From Phycisphaerales bacterium (lineage in GTDB: Bacteria; Planctomycetota; Phycisphaerae; Phycisphaerales; UBA1924): a DNA stretch of 27,795 nt. The first letter of the stretch is position 1, and every line of letters starts with the position of its first letter. A model generated the notes under the pieces. The model did no database searches. It saw only the letters and a list, made by a program, of their open reading frames with translations, and was not told where the DNA came from. Shown here piece by piece: positions 23,721 through 27,795 of this stretch. Location of the stretch: contig JAESSR010000138.1 in the NCBI GenBank assembly GCA_016764015.1, positions 1-27,795 on the forward strand, written 5' to 3'. Both the position numbers and the translations under genes were made by a program.

Positions 23721-23798
23721 CGCCGCTGGTTGCCTACCAGCATCGTTTTCTGTAAGTGGAGACGAAGAGAATCGAACCGACGACCTCTTGCATGCCAT
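23719..23798. repeat. Composite repeat copy D: hairpin and 3' half of tRNA-Ala(GGC)
   Basis: The hairpin spans 23719-23746 (AACGCCGCTGGT / ACCAGCATCGTT, 10 of 12 paired) with a T-run. The reverse-complemented tRNA-Ala(GGC) 3' half runs from 23757 to 23798 and ends exactly at the anticodon loop border (CTTGCATGCCAT). T-stem pairing is worse than in copy C. The kinase stop codon overlaps the hairpin start, and the stop codon of the convergent S74 gene begins at 23799, so the repeat fills the whole gap between two genes. No CGGGTCA array precedes this copy. Confidence 0.85.
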
Positions 23799-24458
23799 TT
23801 AATTGTTGACGATTTGAACCATCATTCGTTCGAGTCGGTCAAGTCTTGCTTTAAGCAATTGATTTTCATCATTGAGTTGTTTGATCTGTACATCCTTCTC
23901 GGCCCGCAGTGCATTCATTGCTTCGACGAGTAGCGGGGTGAGCATGGAGTAGTCCATGCCAATGGCATCAATGCCATTTTCTTCGTATCCGACGATTTCT
24001 GGTAGGGCCTTGCCGACCTCTTCTGCGATCATGCCGATCGCGTGCTGTCCGCCGTGATCTTCATCCCAGTCGTAGTACACGCCTCGGAGTTGGGCGAGCT
24101 TATCGAGGGGATTGTTGATGTTGACAACATTTGATTTCCAGCGGATGGAAGATGATGAGCCATAGTTGATGCCTAAACCAGAGGCGTAGAAGTCGTACCC
24201 ACTTGGACTATTTGATAATCCTAGAACTCCATAGTTTACACCTGTACTATGGGCTGATACTCCACGGACACCTGTCCTATTCACGCCTTGTGTTCTTCCT
24301 TCTACACTTTTAGAAAATCCGAATTCGGATGAAGCATTTCCCAAAATAGCCGCCGAGCCGGTGGAAGTGGTTTCACAGAAAATCCCAAGAGATGTCGCGT
24401 CCACATGGAGGCTGCCAGTTGTTGGGGTGTTCGTTCCTATGCCAACTTTGCCCATCAA
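23799..24458 (-). CDS. S74 chaperone-domain secreted protein, C-terminal part (frameshifted gene)
   Basis: This 219-residue fragment has tail-fibre-like repeats (GKVGIGTNTPTTG, HVDATS) and then a C-terminal intramolecular chaperone/peptidase S74 domain (about 110-218). The likely Ser-Lys pair is in SSIRWKSN, followed by LRGVYYDWDE, IGMIAEEVGKALPEIV and a coiled coil (QIKQLNDENQLLKARLDRLE). S74 domains trimerise and cleave themselves from phage fibres; bacterial relatives are secreted. Its natural upstream codons lie in another frame (see the middle fragment). TAA starts at 23799, flush with repeat copy D. Confidence 0.8.
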   Translation of the reverse strand: MMGKVGIGTNTPTTGSLHVDATSLGIFCETTSTGSAAILGNASSEFGFSKSVEGRTQGVNRTGVRGVSAHSTGVNYGVLGLSNSPSGYDFYASGLGINYGSSSSIRWKSNVVNINNPLDKLAQLRGVYYDWDEDHGGQHAIGMIAEEVGKALPEIVGYEENGIDAIGMDYSMLTPLLVEAMNALRAEKDVQIKQLNDENQLLKARLDRLERMMVQIVNN

Positions 24459-25036
24459 TACGATGTCCTGGTTGCCATCATCGCGTCCGATCTGGAGGTA
24501 TTTTCTACATAGCCCGTTCCGGCAAGCAATAGCTGAAATCGATTGTTGGCAACATCGCGGCGCATGATCAACGCTGGCGATTGCCCCAATGAGATTTCAC
24601 CATCGCCAGTACCCACATGGAGTAGAGAGGTTGGCGAGGTGTTTCCGATACCGACATTCCCGCTATCTGCCAAAATGGTCATACCAGTATTCCAGTTAAT
24701 CAAACCCGTATCCGGAGGCGTGACTTTAAAGTTTACATTTCCAGCGGGGTCGATCTCTTGGAGGAACGCTCCTTGGGATTCTGACCATCGTCTCCACCCT
24801 CCTGCAAAGAAAGAGTTCTTTACAAGGCTCGCGTAGCCAGAGGTACCTGTGTGCAGGCCGATCTGACTGCCGAGTATAGAAGATGAGTCAACAAGCACAC
24901 CAAAGTAATCGGCAGTGGACGATCGCACATACAGCTGTGCTTCTGAGGCTACAAATCCTCCTGAGTTCACACCGATACGGTTATTCTCGTCGACAAACAA
25001 GCCTCTTGTTTGGACAGAGAATGGTGTAGCCGTCAT
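24455..25036 (-). CDS. S74 chaperone-domain secreted protein, middle part (frameshifted gene)
   Basis: This 193-residue fragment, from MTATPFSVQTRGLFVDENN to VENTSRSD, contains tail-fibre-like NRIGVNS, GNVGIGNTSPTSLLHVG and NNRFQLLLAGTGYV segments. The last residues are off-frame. One base over from about 24498, the sequence reads LQIGRDDGNQDIVLMGKVGIG, joining smoothly to the C-terminal part. A lost C in ACCCTCC would explain it. At its 5' end the true coding sequence continues upstream as YWLEIILDGTTLAPRTA, another frame break. Confidence 0.72.
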   Translation of the reverse strand: MTATPFSVQTRGLFVDENNRIGVNSGGFVASEAQLYVRSSTADYFGVLVDSSSILGSQIGLHTGTSGYASLVKNSFFAGGWRRWSESQGAFLQEIDPAGNVNFKVTPPDTGLINWNTGMTILADSGNVGIGNTSPTSLLHVGTGDGEISLGQSPALIMRRDVANNRFQLLLAGTGYVENTSRSDAMMATRTSY

Positions 25037-25362
25037 CGCTGTTCTTGGGGCGAGTGTCGTACCATCGAGGATAATTTCGAGCCAGTACTGCCGCTGCTGA
25101 AATCTTGTGCTCCAAAGTCGAGTTGAGAACTGAATATTCCGCCGATGACTTCTTGCCCGATAATCGAAAGGGTGGAGCCGATCTGTGTCCCGTCAACGAG
25201 AGCGTCGAACAGTAGGAAATCTATGTTGTACATGCCATTGGCAGGCGAGCGCGATTCCTGAAGTTCACCTTGGTAGGTAAAGGTGGTATCGGTCTGGGCG
25301 TATGCCGGAGCGGTATAAACGGTGGCCGCACACAAGGCGACAGCGAGCAAAGTTGATTTCAT
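25033..25362 (-). CDS. S74 chaperone-domain secreted protein, N-terminal part (frameshifted gene)
   Basis: This 109-residue fragment has a signal peptide (LLAVALCAATVYTAPAYAQ) and a planctomycete-type N-terminal beta domain (TFTYQGELQES, FLLFDALVDGTQIGS, LDFGAQDFSSG). After FSSG the frame is wrong. Shifting one base at about 25088 restores QYWLEIILDGTTL. The full gene therefore spans 25362-23799 (about 520 residues) with two single-base losses. ATG at 25362 begins the signal peptide; only a weak GAG lies upstream. Confidence 0.75.
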   Translation of the reverse strand: MKSTLLAVALCAATVYTAPAYAQTDTTFTYQGELQESRSPANGMYNIDFLLFDALVDGTQIGSTLSIIGQEVIGGIFSSQLDFGAQDFSSGSTGSKLSSMVRHSPQEQR

Positions 25363-25413
25363 GGTGAGCTCATCTTCTATGTTTGAAGACCAAAGTGATT
25401 CCTTGGCTCTTCC

Positions 25414-25441
25414 ATTATCTAGAAAAATGAATCAATTGCAA
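25414..25441 (-). promoter_or_regulatory. Candidate sigma-70-type promoter for the S74 gene
   Basis: On the minus strand TTGCAA is followed 16 nt later by GATAAT (plus strand ATTATC at 25414-25419), about 50 nt before the ATG. Two matching hexamers with near-normal spacing; no other support. Confidence 0.35.
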
Positions 25442-25478
25442 GGATGAACTGGGTCATCAATGGTTTCTCGACACGCTC

Positions 25479-25536
25479 TGACCCGTTTGCTGACCCTAGC
25501 GGGTCAGCGAGCGGGTCGATATCAATCATCGGGTCA
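25479..25536. repeat. Cluster of CGGGTCA motifs in both orientations
   Basis: TGACCCG lies at 25479, TGACCCTAGCGGGTCA at 25491-25506, CGGGTCG at 25512 and CGGGTCA at 25530. It lies in the gap between two minus-strand transcription units, not beside a hairpin or tRNA remnant. Confidence 0.65.
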
Positions 25537-25563
25537 CATGGTCAAATACTGTTGGTTGTCGCG

Positions 25564-25583
25564 TGTTGAAGAATAGTTCAACA
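25564..25583 (-). terminator. Hairpin downstream of the cytochrome operon, weak terminator candidate
   Basis: TGTTGAA and TTCAACA form a perfect 7-bp stem with a 6-nt loop, 25 nt beyond the cytochrome c stop. No U-run follows on the minus strand, so termination is uncertain. Confidence 0.3.
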
Positions 25584-25607
25584 ACTTAGCACCTCTCACC
25601 AACTCAC

Positions 25608-26438
25608 CTAATGGTGCTTGTACCAACCCACCCCCTTGATGTCCGGCCATGCCGTCGTCTGGTGACACACATAACACTGATCCACACGCGCCTCAGGCTT
25701 GACAGCAACAGGACGAGAAATCATATCAAAATGCTTCATGTAATGACTCGGCGGTGCTTGGTGACACTGCGAACAACTCACGCTTGTCGGCGCGGGATGT
25801 CGAAACTCCGGTAGATCCCAAGAGGAAGCCGAATGACACGAAGCGCAGTTCTGACCAAACAATCCAAAGTGACGATCGTCTGAAGCATGACACACCGTGC
25901 AGTCGAGCACCCGCTCTGCACTCGAAAGATACGGGTTGCTTAAACTCGCACCAAGTTTTCCCTCGGCTCGTATCCAACCCTCAATGCGCTGGGCCGCTTC
26001 CTGACCCGAAGTTGTACCATCGTCTCGCTGCTTGATGCCGATTCTGCTCAGCGCAGAATGATCCATAATCGTCGGCGCAACATCCACCCCCAAATGCTCC
26101 CCGTGACACTCTTTACAACTCTCGATCGAAGAGTGAAACGATGTCGGCTGACGCTGAAGCAACGGCTCATTGTTGGCATGACACACAATACAGTTCTGAG
26201 CAATAGGACCATCAACTGGCGTATGACAACTCCTGCAATCTGATCCCAAAAACTCATGCGCCTGCGACAACTCCCCCGGACTTGCAAACTCTTGCCAGAA
26301 TCCCGCCGACACCAACCGGTCAGGATTTCCCACTCGTCCACTCCGATCAGGGATCAAAAGCAGCACAACCACAACAACACCAAGAACAACAACGAGTTGC
26401 AGAAAAAATCCACGCTTTGATTTTCGCTTCTTGCTCAT
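25608..26438 (-). CDS. Membrane-anchored seven-heme cytochrome c
   Basis: The 276-residue protein has a basic start and one transmembrane anchor (about 11-30), placing the rest outside the cytoplasmic membrane. Seven CxxCH heme sites are visible at Cys 68, 83, 108, 180, 198, 222 and 255. Extra His residues (for example in SHYMKHF and HSAL) could be axial ligands. The pattern is of the multiheme NapC/doubled-CxxCH kind without matching a named family I can confirm. ATG at 26438 overlaps the cytochrome b stop (ATGA) with GAGGT upstream; longer in-frame starts exist inside the cytochrome b gene. It probably passes electrons between cytochrome b and a periplasmic partner. The partner is unknown. 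Confidence 0.85.
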   Translation of the reverse strand: MSKKRKSKRGFFLQLVVVLGVVVVVLLLIPDRSGRVGNPDRLVSAGFWQEFASPGELSQAHEFLGSDCRSCHTPVDGPIAQNCIVCHANNEPLLQRQPTSFHSSIESCKECHGEHLGVDVAPTIMDHSALSRIGIKQRDDGTTSGQEAAQRIEGWIRAEGKLGASLSNPYLSSAERVLDCTVCHASDDRHFGLFGQNCASCHSASSWDLPEFRHPAPTSVSCSQCHQAPPSHYMKHFDMISRPVAVKPEARVDQCYVCHQTTAWPDIKGVGWYKHH

Positions 26439-27196
26439 TGGAACCACCTCAACCCAAAATGAATCCCCGACCACACATGGAGTGCTAACAACACATAAAA
26501 CCCCATCGAAATAATGATGTGCCAACGCAGCCAGACCTTGAACGCTCGCTTGAATGTCTCATGTGTACTGATCGCATACTCAACATCCGCAATAGACTCG
26601 GCAATCTCGATGGTATGAGCAACCTTTGACGCCAAATCCGGCCCCGAAGAGTCGGGCTTGGCCATCACACGAAAAAGCATACGGACAATCCCGATCGAAA
26701 ATGGTTTGACATGACTTGCCGCATCAGGATACTGATGCAACTCGTCGGTGGCCTCTTGATAAGCACTATTCAACTCCGCAAGCATCATCTTCTTGACTTT
26801 GATCGACCGAGAAATCTTCGCATTAAGAAAACGACCAACAAATCCACTCAATACCACAACCAGCATCAGCGTCGTTAGCGTAATAGCAAGCGGACTCCTG
26901 TAATTGTGCCCAGTATGAAGAAGGACAAGAATCGGCCCCAAGATACCCGCATACACATGCCAATCCAACGCAGTCTTCATGGAAACCCGCGAAGTCACAA
27001 TCCCCTTGACACGCTTGTTCCGCTTGACAATCGAATACAAAAACGGCACAAGCAAGAGCGCCGACCCACTCACCGCAAGCACGCCGCCCCCAAAACTACC
27101 CGCAAACCGATGCGACGCATGAATCGGAAACCCAAGCCAGACGACAAACAAAATCGCCATCAACATACCAACCAAAATGGGCTCGTGTTTACGCAT
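26435..27196 (-). CDS. Cytochrome b-type membrane protein
   Basis: The 253-residue protein has hydrophobic helices at about 7-25, 35-55, 76-97, 103-122 and 223-245. Histidines suited to b-heme binding lie in DWHVYAGI (80), LLHTGH (94, 97), RWHIIIS (226) and ALHVWSGIHFG (240, 246). A soluble helical segment (about 130-220) separates the helix groups. It resembles cytochrome b561/ferric-reductase-like membrane anchors that move electrons between quinol and a periplasmic cytochrome. ATG at 27196 overlaps the upstream gene by 8 bp; a longer in-frame start at 27235 lies within that gene. Confidence 0.75.
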   Translation of the reverse strand: MRKHEPILVGMLMAILFVVWLGFPIHASHRFAGSFGGGVLAVSGSALLLVPFLYSIVKRNKRVKGIVTSRVSMKTALDWHVYAGILGPILVLLHTGHNYRSPLAITLTTLMLVVVLSGFVGRFLNAKISRSIKVKKMMLAELNSAYQEATDELHQYPDAASHVKPFSIGIVRMLFRVMAKPDSSGPDLASKVAHTIEIAESIADVEYAISTHETFKRAFKVWLRWHIIISMGFYVLLALHVWSGIHFGLRWFQ

Positions 27197-27795
27197 CAGA
27201 TGATTGCTTGCCTTGAGATTCAGTAAGTCGCACAATCAGCATCGAAGCACGACGCATCTTCAGTATGTACATCCAGATCATTGCCACGCCAAACACGATA
27301 AGAACAATCATCGTGCTGAAATGAAACCAAGACAACCCCATCGGCCCATCGCCATGATCTGGGGATTGCGGGTGGATATTCATCTCCCGCCGAAACCAGT
27401 CCAACGCAATCTCCTGAGGCTGCTGCCCCTCGCTCAAGAGTTGGCGGGTTGCAAGCCCGCTCTCAAACCTGGCAAACCCTTCTCGAAACAACACCGCCGA
27501 AACCTGCATCGACACAAAATCATTCTCCGACGATGCCTGCGACATCTGATCAATCGCCTCGGTCATCAGCACAAGACCCGATTGCACCCGGTCCTTTGCC
27601 TGTTGCTCGATCTCTTTGAGGTCTTGAGCAGACAAATCAGACATACTCATCAACGACGGATACAAATCCTTCGGCGGCGGCACCCCCATCTGCTCCATCA
27701 TCGCCACGCTCACCGAGTCGTAGACCAGCAGTCCCGTCCGCGTCCGGACCTCATAGCTCGCTCGTATCTCCTCGAATCCCACTGGGCGTACCTGC
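27189..27795 (-). CDS. Helical protein with C-terminal membrane anchor, start outside window
   Basis: At least 197 residues are visible. The frame is still open at the window end (codons read Val-Arg-Pro-Val before the GTG at 27782), so the true start is probably outside. The product is mainly alpha-helical (DLSAQDLKEIEQQAKDRV, MTEAIDQMSQASSEND), with one transmembrane helix near the C-terminus (TMIVLIVFGVAMIWMYIL) and a short basic tail. I do not recognise the family. Overlap with cytochrome b suggests a shared complex, perhaps a sensor or assembly subunit. Confidence 0.65.
   Translation of the reverse strand, partial: QVRPVGFEEIRASYEVRTRTGLLVYDSVSVAMMEQMGVPPPKDLYPSLMSMSDLSAQDLKEIEQQAKDRVQSGLVLMTEAIDQMSQASSENDFVSMQVSAVLFREGFARFESGLATRQLLSEGQQPQEIALDWFRREMNIHPQSPDHGDGPMGLSWFHFSTMIVLIVFGVAMIWMYILKMRRASMLIVRLTESQGKQSSDA

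Noticed and set aside
5589..23798. Integron attC sites
   Set aside because: The repeats lack the GTTRRRY/RYYYAAC ends and no integron integrase is seen; the tRNA-Ala match explains them better.

Overview
The window looks like a piece of a Planctomycetota chromosome, most likely from a Phycisphaerae-type relative. This is inferred from gene families, not from any marker gene. The family evidence is: three ECF sigma factor genes each directly followed by a large membrane Ser/Thr kinase gene (two with TPR tails, one with WD40 repeats); several exported proteins ending either in a dockerin-like Cys-Pro tail with NFFDVSAFL-type calcium loops or in a planctomycete-style PEP-CTERM tail (PAPGS, hydrophobic stretch, Arg-rich end); and a secreted protein with a phage-tail-type S74 chaperone domain.

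Layout. 1-1281: right half of a palindromic repeat and an acyltransferase-3 membrane protein (minus). 1418-1944: a helically phased CGGGTCA array, a degenerate hairpin and a ribbon-helix-helix regulator, in AT-rich DNA. 2433-5509: sigma/TPR-kinase pair 1 (plus). 5589-5699: composite repeat copy B. 5838-10131: four exported-protein genes on the plus strand; the last three share a promoter-like block and the last is frameshifted. 10158-14216 (minus): sigma/WD40-kinase pair. 14455-14568: complete palindromic repeat. 14785-17703: CHASE-PAS hybrid histidine kinase. 17925-18461: dead tyrosine recombinase. 18489-18617: composite repeat copy C. 18744-20318: exported propeller/Ig protein (minus) with a frameshifted dockerin tail. 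20473-23720: sigma/TPR-kinase pair 2 (plus). 23719-23798: composite repeat copy D, wedged between two convergent stop codons. 23799-25362: S74 protein broken by two frameshifts. 25608-27795: a tightly overlapping membrane redox operon (seven-heme cytochrome c, cytochrome b, helical membrane protein running off the window).

The most unusual signal is an interspersed composite repeat. It consists of phased CGGGTCA motifs, a spacer of about 34 nt ending in CTCCATCA, a hairpin of about 28 bp with flanking A and T runs, and the 3' half of a tRNA-Ala(GGC) gene read on the minus strand. The tRNA part stops at the anticodon loop in copies C and D, and copy C lies beside the recombinase relic. I read these as remnants of attachment sites used by tyrosine-recombinase elements that inserted at tRNA-Ala, leaving sigma/kinase and exported-protein modules between successive copies. 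That reading is inference; the repeats themselves are seen directly.

The second pattern is that four single-base frameshifts fall only in exported-protein genes, never in the long regulatory genes. In working terms the window is a signalling and cell-surface accessory region: sigma/kinase pairs and a hybrid histidine kinase sense something and adjust transcription, and the neighbouring genes supply surface or extracellular proteins.
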